Positions 27,975-38,478 are shown, numbered from the stretch's first letter. The stretch: DNA of 64,000 bases from Muriiphilus sp048268845 (GCA_048268845.1 JBLWUQ010000013.1:18842-82841); one strand, 5' to 3'. The notes: generated from the sequence alone by a model not told the origin. Numbers and translations are program-made.

Positions 27975-28990
27975 GCGTCCGACACCCCCGCTTCGGCAAA
28001 GGTCGCCATCCCCGACAGGCAGGCCGCCGCCGCCTGCACCACCGCAACCGCCAGCGCCGCGCCCGAGCCTTCGCCAAGGCGCATCCCCAGCGACAGAAGC
28101 GGCTGCTTGCCGAGAGCTTCCAGCAACTTCGGATGCCCCGGCTCCGCCGAGACATGCCCGGCCACCGCATGATCGAGCGCCCCAGGCACCGCCCTCTCCA
28201 GCGTCGCGGCCGCAGCGGTGCAGATGAACCCGTCCAGCACCACCGGTATGCGCAGGCTGCGGGCGCGCACGATCGCTCCTGCCAGCGCCGCCAGCTCGCG
28301 CCCGCCAAGGCAGCGCAGCGCCTCGAGCGGGTCGGTGGCGGCGGTCGGGTTCGCGGCCAGCCCTTCGGCCACGACACGGGCCTTCAGGGCAAGCCCGGCA
28401 TCGTCGACGCCGGTGCCGCGCCCGACCCAGTCGGTGGGTGCTCCGCCGAACATCGCATGTGCCAGCGCCGCCGCCGAAGTGGTGTTGCCGATGCCCATTT
28501 CACCGGCGACCAGCAGATCGGTGGTCTCATCCACCGCGTTCCATCCAACCGCGAGCGCCGTGACGACCTCGGCCTCGGACATCGCGGCGCCTTCGGTGAA
28601 ATCCGCGGTCGGCCGATCAAGTTCGAGCGCATGGACATCCATCCTTGCCCCGAAGCACTGCGCCAACTGGTTGACCGCCGCGCCGCCGGCCCGGAAATTC
28701 GCCACCATCTGCGCCGTCACCTCGGCCGGAAAGGCCGAGACGCCGCGCGCGGTCATGCCGTGGTTGCCAGCAAAAACAATGATCTGCGCCGCCTCGACCC
28801 GGGCGCGCGCATCGCCGCGCCAGCCGGCATACCAGATCCCCAGATCCTCGAGCCGCCCCAGCGCGCCGGGGGGCTTGGTCAACTGGCCATTGCGCGCTTC
28901 GGCCGCCGCAACCGCGCCCCGGTCGGGGGCTGGCATTTCCGCCATAAGCGCGCGAAACTGGTCAAGACTGGTAAACGGCGCATCCGGCAT
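27971..28990 (-). CDS. cobT: Nicotinate-nucleotide--dimethylbenzimidazole phosphoribosyltransferase
   Basis: This 339-aa enzyme makes alpha-ribazole phosphate for the lower ligand of cobalamin. KPPGALGRLEDL, IIVFAGNHG, GEMGIGNTTSAAAL and the catalytic Glu307 in LGEGSGAAL are visible. cobS lies head-to-head 80 bases away, which fits nucleotide-loop assembly. No cobalamin riboswitch is evident in the gap. The last four bases overlap the antiporter stop on the other strand. Confidence 0.97.
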   Translation of the reverse strand: MPDAPFTSLDQFRALMAEMPAPDRGAVAAAEARNGQLTKPPGALGRLEDLGIWYAGWRGDARARVEAAQIIVFAGNHGMTARGVSAFPAEVTAQMVANFRAGGAAVNQLAQCFGARMDVHALELDRPTADFTEGAAMSEAEVVTALAVGWNAVDETTDLLVAGEMGIGNTTSAAALAHAMFGGAPTDWVGRGTGVDDAGLALKARVVAEGLAANPTAATDPLEALRCLGGRELAALAGAIVRARSLRIPVVLDGFICTAAAATLERAVPGALDHAVAGHVSAEPGHPKLLEALGKQPLLSLGMRLGEGSGAALAVAVVQAAAACLSGMATFAEAGVSDA

Positions 28991-29070
28991 CGGTGCTCTC
29001 CTGTTGAACTGCTGTGGCGACCTCTTTAGCCATGGCCGGAGGGACAGGACAGACCGGAAAGGGCGATTGC

Positions 29071-29826
29071 GTGACAAAATCCGACACCCCGCTGGCCGAG
29101 GCACGCGACATCGTCGAAGCGCTTGGGCTGCTGACGCGGTTTCCGGTTCAATCGACCCCGACGCGCGGGCCGCACGCGGCCTGGGCCTGGCCTCTGGCGG
29201 GGGTGGCCGTGGCGCTGGTCGCCGCGGCAATCGGCGCGGCGGGGCTGTGGCTGGGCCTGCCACCAGGGCTGGCGGCGGGCCTTGCGCTTGCCACCCAGAT
29301 CGTCGCGACCGGCGCGATGCACGAGGATGGGCTGGCCGATTGCGCCGACGGGTTCTGGGGCGGCCTGGACCGTACCCGGCGGCTCGAGATCATGAAGGAC
29401 AGCCGCACCGGCAGCTACGGCGCGCTGGCGCTGGGGCTGTCGGTGCTGCTGCGCTGGTCAGCGCTGTCGGTGCTGTTCGCCCATGGCTGGGTGCTGGCCC
29501 CGCTGATCGCCGCCGCCGCGCTGTCGCGCGCGCCGATGGCGGTCCTGATGGCGGCGTTGCCGAACGCGCGCGGCGCGGGGCTGTCCAGCGCGGTGGGCAG
29601 ACCGTCGCAGGCCACGGCAACGCTGGGCGTGGGTGTGGCGCTTCTGGTCGCGCTCATGGCGGTCGGCTGGGGCGCGCTCGCCCCCGCCTTCTGGGTCGCG
29701 CTCGGGGCAATCGCGGTTGCGGCGCTGGCGCAGGACCGGATCGGCGGGCAGACCGGCGACGTGCTCGGCGCGACGCAACAGGTGGCCGAAATCGCGGCAC
29801 TGGCAGCGCTGGCCGCGCTGGTGTGA
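29071..29826 (+). CDS. cobS: Adenosylcobinamide-GDP ribazoletransferase (cobalamin synthase)
   Basis: This hydrophobic protein of 251 aa joins adenosylcobinamide-GDP and alpha-ribazole at the membrane. It has LGLLTRFPV, GAMHEDGLADCADGFWGG (the metal-binding acidic signature) and RTGSYGALALGLS, then several membrane helices and GDVLGATQQ near the end. I prefer the GTG at 29071, with GAAAGGG upstream; ATGs at 29014 and 29032 are possible longer starts. Confidence 0.95.
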   Translation: MTKSDTPLAEARDIVEALGLLTRFPVQSTPTRGPHAAWAWPLAGVAVALVAAAIGAAGLWLGLPPGLAAGLALATQIVATGAMHEDGLADCADGFWGGLDRTRRLEIMKDSRTGSYGALALGLSVLLRWSALSVLFAHGWVLAPLIAAAALSRAPMAVLMAALPNARGAGLSSAVGRPSQATATLGVGVALLVALMAVGWGALAPAFWVALGAIAVAALAQDRIGGQTGDVLGATQQVAEIAALAALAALV

Positions 29827-29833
29827 TCCGGCA

Positions 29834-30715
29834 TCAGAGGGTCAGCGACGGCCCGAAATGCTCCATCACGGCGGCGAACTGGCGGTCATTGCCGCCATCA
29901 TAGACGTTGGCATCCATGAGCCGCACGCTTTCGTCTTTCGCGCGGTGCCAGCAGATCGGCTTGCCATAACGCCCGAGGGCGCGGAAAACATGGCCGTTCA
30001 TCCGGGCATTGGCATAGATCCAGATGTCGTCAGCGTTGGGGCAAAGCGCGCGGAAGGCCTGCCGGTCAAGCACGGTCGCAGGAAGGCTGCCGGGTGGAAA
30101 GGCGATCCCGCCGACGCCGGTGGGAAAAACCCGCTCATGGGCGAAGTCCAGCGGCAGCCGCCAGGACCATTCAAGATAGGGCCGCGCGGTTCCGTCCGGG
30201 CGAAGCCGGATCAGGTGACCGCGATTGCACGGGATCTCGCGCCGCGTGGGATCAATCGCCGACAACAGCCCATCCGCCCATTCCGGGCCATAATGGCAAT
30301 CATCGTCGCAAACGAGGATGGTGCGGTCCGGATAGGCCGAGAGCGCAGGGATCAGCTTGGTATGCGGCCCCAGATCCTCGCACCGATTGATCGTCAGCCC
30401 GTGGCGCACCAGTTCAAGCACCGCCGGCGGCAGGTTCCCATAATGCTCGTTGCCAATCCAGAGCACGACCTCGGCCGCGCCACGCCGGACCGCGCGCTGC
30501 ATCAGCAGGCACTTGAGCGTCAGGTGAAGTTTGTCGAAACGCGGGGTGTGGGAGGTCAGCGAGATGATCGCGGCACCGGGCGCGACCTCTGCCGGCGCGG
30601 TCAACCCAAGGGCGCGGCGAAGCGCCCATTTGAGGGTGACACGCGCCTCGGCGCGCCGGGCACGCACCCTGCGTTTTCGGCCGGGTGCCCTGTATCGAAA
30701 CCTCGTCTGCCCCAC
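29834..30715 (-). CDS. Glycosyltransferase-like protein
   Basis: From GTG 30715 the protein is about 293 aa. It has ISLTSHTPRFDKLHLTLKCLLMQ near the start and a DDDCHYGPEW acidic motif like the DxD metal site of GT-A glycosyltransferases. Further on it has PCNRGHLIRL and ADDIWIYANARMNGH. The family resembles uncharacterised capsule/LPS-type transferases; donor and acceptor are unknown. An ATG at 30793 is excluded because it lies inside the carD terminator, so the start must be downstream. The stop is 7 bases from the convergent cobS stop. Confidence 0.7.
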   Translation of the reverse strand: MGQTRFRYRAPGRKRRVRARRAEARVTLKWALRRALGLTAPAEVAPGAAIISLTSHTPRFDKLHLTLKCLLMQRAVRRGAAEVVLWIGNEHYGNLPPAVLELVRHGLTINRCEDLGPHTKLIPALSAYPDRTILVCDDDCHYGPEWADGLLSAIDPTRREIPCNRGHLIRLRPDGTARPYLEWSWRLPLDFAHERVFPTGVGGIAFPPGSLPATVLDRQAFRALCPNADDIWIYANARMNGHVFRALGRYGKPICWHRAKDESVRLMDANVYDGGNDRQFAAVMEHFGPSLTL

Positions 30716-30791
30716 CTCTGCCTCTGCGGTTTGCGCCAATCGGGGCCATATACGGCCGCATTCGACCGGGGTGCAATCGCCCCGGCCGAAC

Positions 30792-30822
30792 AAAAACCGC
30801 CGCCCCGAAGGACGGCGGTTTC
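30792..30822 (-). terminator. Rho-independent terminator of carD
   Basis: On the minus strand CCGCCGTCC-TTC-GGGGCGGCGG forms a strong stem followed by TTTTTG. It begins about 25 bases after the carD stop and separates carD from the glycosyltransferase-like gene. Confidence 0.85.
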
Positions 30823-30846
30823 ACGTTCGATCCGGGAAACGAAGGA

Positions 30847-31356
30847 TCAGGCTGCGCGCGACGTCAGGACGTCGCCGACCTTCTTCTGCGCGGCAATCTC
30901 GTCGCCGCCCGCCACCGCCGCAACCTCGCGGGTCAGACGCTCGAGTGCGGCTTCGTAAAGCTGCCGCTCGGAATAGCTCTGCTCGCGCTGGTCGTCCGTG
31001 CGGTGCAGGTCGCGCACCACCTCGGCGATCGAAATCAGATCGCCCGAGTTGATCTTCTGCTCATATTCCTGCGCCCGGCGCGACCACATCGCGCGCTTGA
31101 CGCGGGCCTTGCCCTTGAGCGTGTCCATCGCCCTCGAGACAATGTCCGGGCTCGACAGCGAGCGCATCCCGATCTCGGTCGCCTTGTGGGTCGGCACCCG
31201 CAGGGTCATCTTGTCCTTCTCGAACGAGATCACGAACAGTTCGAGTTTCAGTCCGGCGACTTCCTGCTCCTCGATCGAGATGATCCTGCCGACCCCGTGC
31301 GCCGGGTAGACGACGAATTCGTTCGCGCGGAAATCAAGCTTCTTGGCCTTGCTCAT
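30847..31356 (-). CDS. CarD-family RNA-polymerase-binding regulator
   Basis: This 169-aa protein has an N-terminal Tudor-like RNAP-interaction domain (DFRANEFVVYPAHGVGRIISIEEQEVAG) and a C-terminal helical DNA-contacting domain (RRAQEYEQKINSGDLISIAEVVRDL). CarD binds the RNAP beta subunit and stabilises open complexes, especially at promoters lacking an ideal -10 element, as shown in Rhodobacter relatives. It is flanked by its own terminator and a leader of about 150 bases. Confidence 0.95.
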   Translation of the reverse strand: MSKAKKLDFRANEFVVYPAHGVGRIISIEEQEVAGLKLELFVISFEKDKMTLRVPTHKATEIGMRSLSSPDIVSRAMDTLKGKARVKRAMWSRRAQEYEQKINSGDLISIAEVVRDLHRTDDQREQSYSERQLYEAALERLTREVAAVAGGDEIAAQKKVGDVLTSRAA

Positions 31357-31516
31357 GTCGGCATATTCCTTTCAGATCCTGCGACGCCGTTGAAAAGCGT
31401 CTTGACCGGCTGAGGGGTATCAACCGCATCGTCACTTCGGGCTCACAGGTTGATTGCGTGCTCGTGTGCCCCCCACGACCGCACGCATCTGCTCTCCGGT
31501 TTCATAACTTTGGCGG

Positions 31517-31545
31517 AGCATACACCAGAATCGGCCAGAATCCAA
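31517..31545 (-). promoter_or_regulatory. Possible carD promoter with long leader
   Basis: On the minus strand TTGGAT (31545-31540) and TATGCT (31522-31517) are 17 bases apart. Transcription would begin about 150 bases before the carD ATG. The 286-base gap between carD and fdxA holds no other gene that I can support. Confidence 0.5.
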
Positions 31546-31642
31546 GCGCCGCACCTGCAAACAGGGTGTTTTAGCCCTAATCCCATGGGTTTGGCCCGGA
31601 TTTCGGCGCGGTCTTCTGCGCTGCGGCGCCCGGATCGGCGAA

Positions 31643-31981
31643 TCAGCCGCCGCCGCCGGGCTTTTCCGAGAAGTATTTCTCGAGCTTGCCTTCTTCGCCG
31701 TCACGCTCTTCAGCGTTGGGAAGCGGGTCCTGCTTGGCCACGATCACCGGCCAGAGGTCGGCATATTTGCGGTTGAACTCGACCCATCTCGCCGCTTCCG
31801 GCTCGGTATCGGGGCGGATCGCGTCTGCCGGACATTCAGGCTCGCAGACGCCGCAGTCGATACATTCGTCAGGGTGAATCACCAGCATGTTCTCGCCCTC
31901 GTAGAAACAATCCACCGGGCAGACCTCGACACAGTCGGTGTATTTGCAGGCGATGCATTTGTCGTTGACAATATAGGTCAT
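31643..31981 (-). CDS. fdxA: 7Fe (3Fe-4S/4Fe-4S) ferredoxin
   Basis: This 112-aa ferredoxin has nine Cys: C9, C12, C17, C21 and C25 in CIACKYTDCVEVCPVDC, and C40, C43, C46 and C50 in ECIDCGVCEPECP. The CxxCxxxxCxxxCP spacing of the first cluster marks the 3Fe-4S site. The C-terminal extension (AARWVEFNRKYADLWPVI) is typical of FdxA. It lies between carD and the S4 gene on the same strand. Confidence 0.96.
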   Translation of the reverse strand: MTYIVNDKCIACKYTDCVEVCPVDCFYEGENMLVIHPDECIDCGVCEPECPADAIRPDTEPEAARWVEFNRKYADLWPVIVAKQDPLPNAEERDGEEGKLEKYFSEKPGGGG

Positions 31982-32030
31982 GAGACACCCCGAACGTCGA
32001 TTCCGCGACTAGCTAACCCCCTTGCGCGGA

Positions 32031-32423
32031 TCATTCAAGGCGGGTCGGGTCATAAAGCCGGGCGTTGCGACGTTCTTTCCTACCCGGCCTGCCCTTGCCG
32101 TCAAAGCCCGGCGCGCGCGGTTCGGGATCGGGCGGCGGGCTGAGATCGTCATAGAGCGCGCGGGCCTCGGGCGCCGGTCCGCGCCGCTCCGACAGCACCA
32201 GCACCTTGACCACCCGCACCTGGCGCGCCTGCGAAAACGTCAGCACGTCGCCCGGACCGATGCCATACGCGGGCTTTGCCACCTTGGCGGAGTTCACCCG
32301 AAGATGGCCGCCGGCGATCACCTTGGCCGCCAGGGTCCGGGTCTTGAAGAACCGCGCGTGCCACAGCCATTTGTCGGCCCGCATCGCCGGTTTCGGGGCG
32401 GATGTTGCCGCCGGGTCGGCCAC
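32031..32423 (-). CDS. S4-domain RNA-binding protein (Hsp15/HslR-like)
   Basis: This 130-aa protein has an S4 domain at about residues 13-60 (MRADKWLWHARFFKTRTLAAKVIAGGHLRVNSAKV) and a basic tail (GKGRPGRKERRNARLYDP). Hsp15-type proteins bind 50S subunits carrying stalled nascent chains. The ATG is directly adjacent to the stop of the helicase gene, so the two are almost certainly one transcript. Confidence 0.9.
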   Translation of the reverse strand: MADPAATSAPKPAMRADKWLWHARFFKTRTLAAKVIAGGHLRVNSAKVAKPAYGIGPGDVLTFSQARQVRVVKVLVLSERRGPAPEARALYDDLSPPPDPEPRAPGFDGKGRPGRKERRNARLYDPTRLE

Positions 32424-35324
32424 CTATTTCTTGTCCCTGAACCCCATGAGGGCCTGGGCGAAGGGGTTGTCGGGGTCGATCCGGTCGTGTTTGGGCGGGC
32501 GCGACGCGAAGCTCGCCGGCTTTTCCTCGCGCTTCGGGGCGCCCTTGGGCTTGCCCTTGCCGCGTGGCTTGGCATCGGCGGGGCGCTTGCCGCCCTCGCC
32601 GCGGGGCTTGCCGCGGTCGGCGGGTTTGGGGCGGGCGAAACCGGCCCACTTGAAGGTGAAGAAGACTTCGGCCTCATCCTCGGGCGTGGCCTTGGCCTGC
32701 GCCTCGCTGGCGCCGGCATCGCCCGGATGCGCCGATGCGCCCTCGTCCGCACCGGGCTGCGCCTCGACCGATGCCGCGCCGGAGCCTTCGAGGTGATCGA
32801 CGGTGACGCTGGCCTCGGCCGGCGCCTCGGCGGTCGGCTGTGCCTCGACCCCGCTCGTGCCCTCGGCACCGGGATGGGCCTCGCCGGTGACGTCCTGACC
32901 GGGCAGCGCCTCGGCTTCGCGGGTGCCGGTGGGCGTCGGGTCTTCGACCGGCGCGCGCAGCTTGGGCCGCTCGCCGCGTTCGGCCTTGTAGCCCAGCCCC
33001 TGCATCAGATCGGCGAACTGCTCCAGCGTCATGCCGGTGATCGACAGCATGTCGGGGTTGGCCTCGAAGCCGGCGCGGCTGTTCTGGGCGCGCAACTGGT
33101 CGGCCAGCCGCTCAAGCATGTCGATCCGGATCGCCCGCGCCCCGGCCGGGCGATAACCCGCCAGCATGTAGACGCGCGCATCGACCGCCGGGATCGTCGG
33201 AATGGTGACAAGCCCCGGCGGCGGTGCCTCGGGGAATTCGTCAAGCCCGCCCGCGAGGCTCCAGAGCACCAGCCGAAGCCGGGTCGGCGCGGGTTTCAAG
33301 AGCAGCGGCATGAACACGGTGAACTGGCCGAAACGCACACCATGCTTGCGCAACTGCCCACGCGCCTCCTGGTCAAGCTCCTTGACCTCGCGCGCCACCT
33401 CGTCGCGTGGCAGCACGCCCAGCGCCTCGATCAGCCGGAAGGCGAACCCGCGCGCCATGCCGGTCAGCGCCTCGTCCTTCTGCAAGCCGACCAGCGGCTC
33501 GAACAGCCCGGCAACCTTGCGGTCGATGAAATGCTGCAAGCGCCGCGCGACCTTCTCGGAAACCTCGGCCCCCGCCTCGTCGTCGACGAAGGGCTGCACC
33601 CGCGGCTTGAGGACATCGTCGCCCTTGACCAGCTTGCCGACGGCGTGTTCGCCCCACATCAGCCCGCCCTGCTCGGTGAAATCAAGCTCGGTGTCGGGGG
33701 CGTTGTAGAACCGGTCGGCGCGCAGGTGGAAGTGCGGTGCCAGCGCCGAGACGGCGGCGGCGTGCAGGGTCTTCGCCTCTTCGGGACTTGCGGACTTGTC
33801 CTGCCTGAACCGGAACCCTTCCAGCCGCCCGACGAATTCGCCCTCGACGGTCACTTCGCCCTTGTCGTTCACCTCGGCCACAAGGCTCTCCTTCTGCTTC
33901 AACCGGCGCAGCAACACTGACGTGCGCCGGTCAACAAATCGTTGCGTCAACGCGGCGTGAAGCGCGTCCGACAGGCGATCTTCTACCGCACGCGTCTCGC
34001 TACGCCAATGGTCTTCATCGGCCAGCCAGCCGCTGCGCTGCGCCACATAGGTCCAGGTGCGGATGAACGCCAGCCGTTTCGACAGCGCGTCGATATCGCC
34101 GGCGGTGCGGTCGATCCGGGCGACCTGGGTGGCGAACCAGTCGGTATCGACGCGGCCATGTTCGTGCAGGTCGGTAAATATCCGCCCGAGAAGCGCGGTA
34201 TGTTCGCCATGGCTGATGCCGCGAAAGTCGGGGATCCGGCAGACGTCCCACAACAGCTTGACCCCCGGCCCGTCGCTGGCGCGCGCCCGGATCAGGCCGT
34301 CATCGGCCAGCTCCTTCAGCGCCATCAGGTCATCGGCCTCACGCGCACGGGTCAGCCACTCGTCGTCGGTGGCGGTCTCGAGCGAGGTGATCAGCGCGTC
34401 GACCGAACCGAAGCGCAGCGCGGAATTGCGCCAGTTCAGCTTGCGCAGCGGAGTGAAGCGATGCTCGGTGATCGCCTCGATGACCTCGGGATCGAGCCCC
34501 GGCGCCTCGCCGGTCACGCCAAAGGTCCCGTCAGTCATGTAGCGCCCGGCGCGGCCCGCGATCTGCGCCAGTTCGTTCGGGGCAAGCCGGCGCATCCGGC
34601 GGCCATCGAACTTGGACAGGGCCGAGAACGCGACGTGGGTCACATCGAGGTTCAGCCCCATGCCGATCGCGTCGGTGGCGACCAGGTAATCGACGTCGCC
34701 CTCCTGATACATCGCCACCTGGGCGTTGCGGGTGCGCGGGCTGAGCGCCCCCATCACCACCGCCACACCGCCCTTCTGGCGACGCATCAGTTCCGCGATG
34801 GCGTAGAGATTTTCAACCGAAAACCCGACAATCGCGCTGCGTGGGGGCAGTCGGCTTATCTTTTTCGAACCTGTGTAGGTCAATTCGCTGAATCGCTCGC
34901 GGTGCAGGAACTGCACCCCCGGCACCAGCGCCGCAATGGCGCCGCGCATCGTCTCGGCGCCGAGAAACAGCGTCTCGTGGGTGCCGCGCGCATGCAGCAG
35001 CCGGTCGGTGAAGACATGGCCGCGTTCGGGATCGGCGCAAAGCTGGATCTCGTCGACCGCAAGGAAATCCGCGCCCAGCCCCTCGGGCATCGCCTCGACG
35101 GTGCAGACCCAGTATTGCACCCGCGGCGGCACGATCCGCTCTTCGCCGGTGACCAGCGCCACCACACCCGGGCCGCGCACCGCGACGATCTTGTCATAGA
35201 CCTCGCGCGCGAGCAGCCGCAACGGCAACCCGATGACGCCGGAGCGATAGCCCAGCATCCGCTCGATCGCGTAATGCGTCTTGCCCGTGTTGGTCGGACC
35301 GAGAACCGCGCTGATTCCCGCCAT
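32424..35324 (-). CDS. SUV3-like ATP-dependent RNA helicase with low-complexity tail
   Basis: This 966-aa superfamily-2 helicase has Walker A LGPTNTGKTHYA near the N-terminus, AVDEIQLCADPERG (motif II), VATDAIGMGLNLD (motif V) and QIAGRAGRYMTDG (motif VI). This is the mitochondrial SUV3 arrangement seen in alphaproteobacteria. After about residue 780 comes an Ala/Glu/Thr-rich then Lys/Gly/Arg-rich tail, with KPRGEGGKRP-type basic runs likely to contact RNA. Its probable role is RNA unwinding in decay or ribosome work, coupled with the S4 gene downstream. Confidence 0.92.
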   Translation of the reverse strand: MAGISAVLGPTNTGKTHYAIERMLGYRSGVIGLPLRLLAREVYDKIVAVRGPGVVALVTGEERIVPPRVQYWVCTVEAMPEGLGADFLAVDEIQLCADPERGHVFTDRLLHARGTHETLFLGAETMRGAIAALVPGVQFLHRERFSELTYTGSKKISRLPPRSAIVGFSVENLYAIAELMRRQKGGVAVVMGALSPRTRNAQVAMYQEGDVDYLVATDAIGMGLNLDVTHVAFSALSKFDGRRMRRLAPNELAQIAGRAGRYMTDGTFGVTGEAPGLDPEVIEAITEHRFTPLRKLNWRNSALRFGSVDALITSLETATDDEWLTRAREADDLMALKELADDGLIRARASDGPGVKLLWDVCRIPDFRGISHGEHTALLGRIFTDLHEHGRVDTDWFATQVARIDRTAGDIDALSKRLAFIRTWTYVAQRSGWLADEDHWRSETRAVEDRLSDALHAALTQRFVDRRTSVLLRRLKQKESLVAEVNDKGEVTVEGEFVGRLEGFRFRQDKSASPEEAKTLHAAAVSALAPHFHLRADRFYNAPDTELDFTEQGGLMWGEHAVGKLVKGDDVLKPRVQPFVDDEAGAEVSEKVARRLQHFIDRKVAGLFEPLVGLQKDEALTGMARGFAFRLIEALGVLPRDEVAREVKELDQEARGQLRKHGVRFGQFTVFMPLLLKPAPTRLRLVLWSLAGGLDEFPEAPPPGLVTIPTIPAVDARVYMLAGYRPAGARAIRIDMLERLADQLRAQNSRAGFEANPDMLSITGMTLEQFADLMQGLGYKAERGERPKLRAPVEDPTPTGTREAEALPGQDVTGEAHPGAEGTSGVEAQPTAEAPAEASVTVDHLEGSGAASVEAQPGADEGASAHPGDAGASEAQAKATPEDEAEVFFTFKWAGFARPKPADRGKPRGEGGKRPADAKPRGKGKPKGAPKREEKPASFASRPPKHDRIDPDNPFAQALMGFRDKK

Positions 35325-35345
35325 CCCGGCCTCCTTGTCTGCGTC

Positions 35346-35882
35346 TCAGATGCTCTTGCCCTGAAGCTCGACTTCGAGGCGTTCCAGCGCCTCTCTTAGA
35401 TCGGGACGCTGCGGATGTATAGCAAGCGCGGCGGCATAGATCTCGGCGGCACGCTCCAGATCGCCGGTGTCCTCGAGGATCACGGCAAGCCCCGAGAGCG
35501 CGCCGAAATGGCGCGGCTCGAGCGCCAGCGCGCGGGCGATGTCGGACATCGCCGGGCCGTAAAGCCCAAGCTGGAACCAGGCGGTGGCGCGGGCGTTCCA
35601 GCCCTCGGCGAAATCCGGCGCATTCTCGACCAGTGCCGTCAGATGTTCGACCGCCGCATCGGCCGCATCCGCAGCCATCGCGGTGCGCCCGCGCTCCAGC
35701 AACAGGTCCATCGCCGCCGATCCGGATTGCGACCACTCGGCCCAGATCCCGTCCTCGATCGCCTGCCAGTTCGATTCGTCCGCGGTTTTCAACGCCGCGA
35801 ACAACTGGTTGAGCCGCGCCTCGTCGGCCGCCGCCGGATGCGCGATGACGATGAGGGCAAGCAGGGCGAGGATGCGTCGCAT
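35346..35882 (-). CDS. Exported tetratricopeptide-repeat protein
   Basis: This 178-aa protein has a signal peptide (MRRILALLALIVIAHPAAA, cleavage likely after AAA) and three TPR-like helical pairs, for example AEGWNARATAWFQLGLYGPAMSDIARALALEPRH and LERAAEIYAAALAIHPQRPD. It would be a periplasmic scaffold; its partner is unknown. It lies upstream of the helicase gene by 21 bases on the same strand. Confidence 0.85.
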   Translation of the reverse strand: MRRILALLALIVIAHPAAADEARLNQLFAALKTADESNWQAIEDGIWAEWSQSGSAAMDLLLERGRTAMAADAADAAVEHLTALVENAPDFAEGWNARATAWFQLGLYGPAMSDIARALALEPRHFGALSGLAVILEDTGDLERAAEIYAAALAIHPQRPDLREALERLEVELQGKSI

Positions 35883-36036
35883 GGCCCCAGTCTAGCAGAC
35901 CGCAAGCGGCGATGCCCATCACCTTCGCGTGGCGCATGACGTTTCGGCAGCATCCGCCCGAATCGGTTTCGCCCGCTTCGGCTTTTCCGCTAAGGTCGCG
36001 ACGAAGAAATTCCCAGCCCCGGACGGAGGATGACAG

Positions 36037-36327
36037 GTGAGTGACGTGATCGAGAAGGCAGTGGCCGCGCTGAAGGAAAAATTCGGCAGCGCGGGTTTCG
36101 ACGCCGTGGCCAAATTCGTCATCGAGGGCGAAGGCGCGGTGATGGTCGATGGCGACGGCGTGCGCGCCGGGGACGAGGGCGCAGACGTGACCCTGACCGC
36201 CAGCGCCGGGACGTTCGAATCGATCATGTCGGGCGATCTCAACCCGACCTCGGCCTTCATGACCGGCAAGCTGGCGATCGACGGCGACATGGGGGCTGCG
36301 ATGCGGCTGGGCAGCGCGCTCGGCTGA
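36037..36327 (+). CDS. SCP2 sterol-binding-domain protein
   Basis: This 96-aa protein consists of a single SCP2 domain: KFVIEGEGAVMVDGDGV, ADVTLTASAGTFESIMSGDLNPTSAFMTGKLAIDGDMGAAMRLG. It would bind lipid-like ligands. The start is a GTG with GGAGG eight bases upstream. The hydrolase gene begins one base after its stop, implying coupled expression. Confidence 0.88.
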   Translation: MSDVIEKAVAALKEKFGSAGFDAVAKFVIEGEGAVMVDGDGVRAGDEGADVTLTASAGTFESIMSGDLNPTSAFMTGKLAIDGDMGAAMRLGSALG

Positions 36328-36328
36328 C

Positions 36329-37267
36329 ATGCAGCCCGCGCCGCTTCACGACGACATCGCGCGCGGCCCCGAAGGCGGCCGGGCGTGGTGGCTGACGACA
36401 CCGGACGGGGTGCGCATCCGCGCCGCGATCTGGCGGCCAGCGGGCCGGACGACGGGCACCGTGATGCTGTTTCCCGGCCGCAGCGAATACATCGAGAAAT
36501 ATGGCCCCGCCGCGGGCGAGCTGACGGCGCGCGGCTTTGCCGTCGTCACCGTCGACTGGCGCGGTCAGGGGCTTGCCGACCGCGCCATCGCCGACCCGCT
36601 TCTGGGCCATGTCGGCCATTTCGACGAATACCAGCGCGATATCGACGCCGTGAACGCCCTGATCCGAACCGAGGCCCTGCCCGGCCCGTTCTTCCTGATC
36701 GGCCATTCGATGGGCGGCTGCATCGGCCTGCGCGCGCTACACAACGGCCTGCCGATCAAGGCGGCGGCGTTCTCGGCCCCGATGTGGGGGCTGCAAATGC
36801 CCGCGATCAAGCGCCCGCTGGCCTGGGTGTCGTCGCTCGGCGGCACCGCGATCGGCCTTGGCGCGCGGCTGGTGCCGACCGGCGAGCGTGACTGCTACGC
36901 CGCCACCGCGCCGTTCGACGACAACACCCTGACCAGCGACCCCGAGATGTTCGCCTTCCTGCAGGGCCAGCTTCGCCGCTATCCTGCGCTTGCGCTTGGC
37001 GGCCCAACGCTGTCCTGGCTGCGCGCCGCCCTTCTGGAAACCACCCGGCTGGCCCGGATGGCGCCGCCGCCAGTGCCTGCCGCAACCTTCCTCGGCAGCC
37101 GCGAGCGCATCGTCGCGCCTGACCGGGTGCAGAGGCTCATGGGCGGCTGGAAGGCAGCCAAGCTCGACCTGATCGAGGGCGCCGAGCACGAGATCCTGAT
37201 GGAGCGCGCCGCCACCCGTGCCCGCTTCTTCGACACGGCCACGGCGCTTTTCGACCGGCACGCCTGA
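36329..37267 (+). CDS. Alpha/beta hydrolase, lysophospholipase (PldB)-like
   Basis: This 312-aa hydrolase has VMLFPGRSEYIEKYG, VVTVDWRGQGLAD and the nucleophile elbow GHSMGG. The C-terminal Asp and His of the triad fit SRERIVAPDR and EGAEHEILME. The sequence suits serine-dependent monoacylglycerol or lysophospholipid hydrolysis. Its coupling with the SCP2 lipid-binding gene supports a lipid substrate, which is inference. Confidence 0.88.
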   Translation: MQPAPLHDDIARGPEGGRAWWLTTPDGVRIRAAIWRPAGRTTGTVMLFPGRSEYIEKYGPAAGELTARGFAVVTVDWRGQGLADRAIADPLLGHVGHFDEYQRDIDAVNALIRTEALPGPFFLIGHSMGGCIGLRALHNGLPIKAAAFSAPMWGLQMPAIKRPLAWVSSLGGTAIGLGARLVPTGERDCYAATAPFDDNTLTSDPEMFAFLQGQLRRYPALALGGPTLSWLRAALLETTRLARMAPPPVPAATFLGSRERIVAPDRVQRLMGGWKAAKLDLIEGAEHEILMERAATRARFFDTATALFDRHA

Positions 37268-37368
37268 GGCGCGCCAAACCCCGCCTTACCTGTTGGACCC
37301 CGCGCGCCGGATTGCCTATCGTGGCAACAACTCCCGTCGCAAACGGACCAACCCGAAAGGACTGCCCG

Positions 37369-38477
<1,109 letters not shown>

Positions 38478-38478
<1 letters not shown>

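Noticed and set aside
30716..30793. Extending the glycosyltransferase-like gene to ATG 30793
   Set aside because: That codon lies in the carD terminator T-run, so a transcript starting there is unlikely.
32022..33920. Plus-strand open frame (632 aa) opposite the helicase C-terminus
   Set aside because: It is an antisense shadow; the helicase motifs are continuous on the minus strand.
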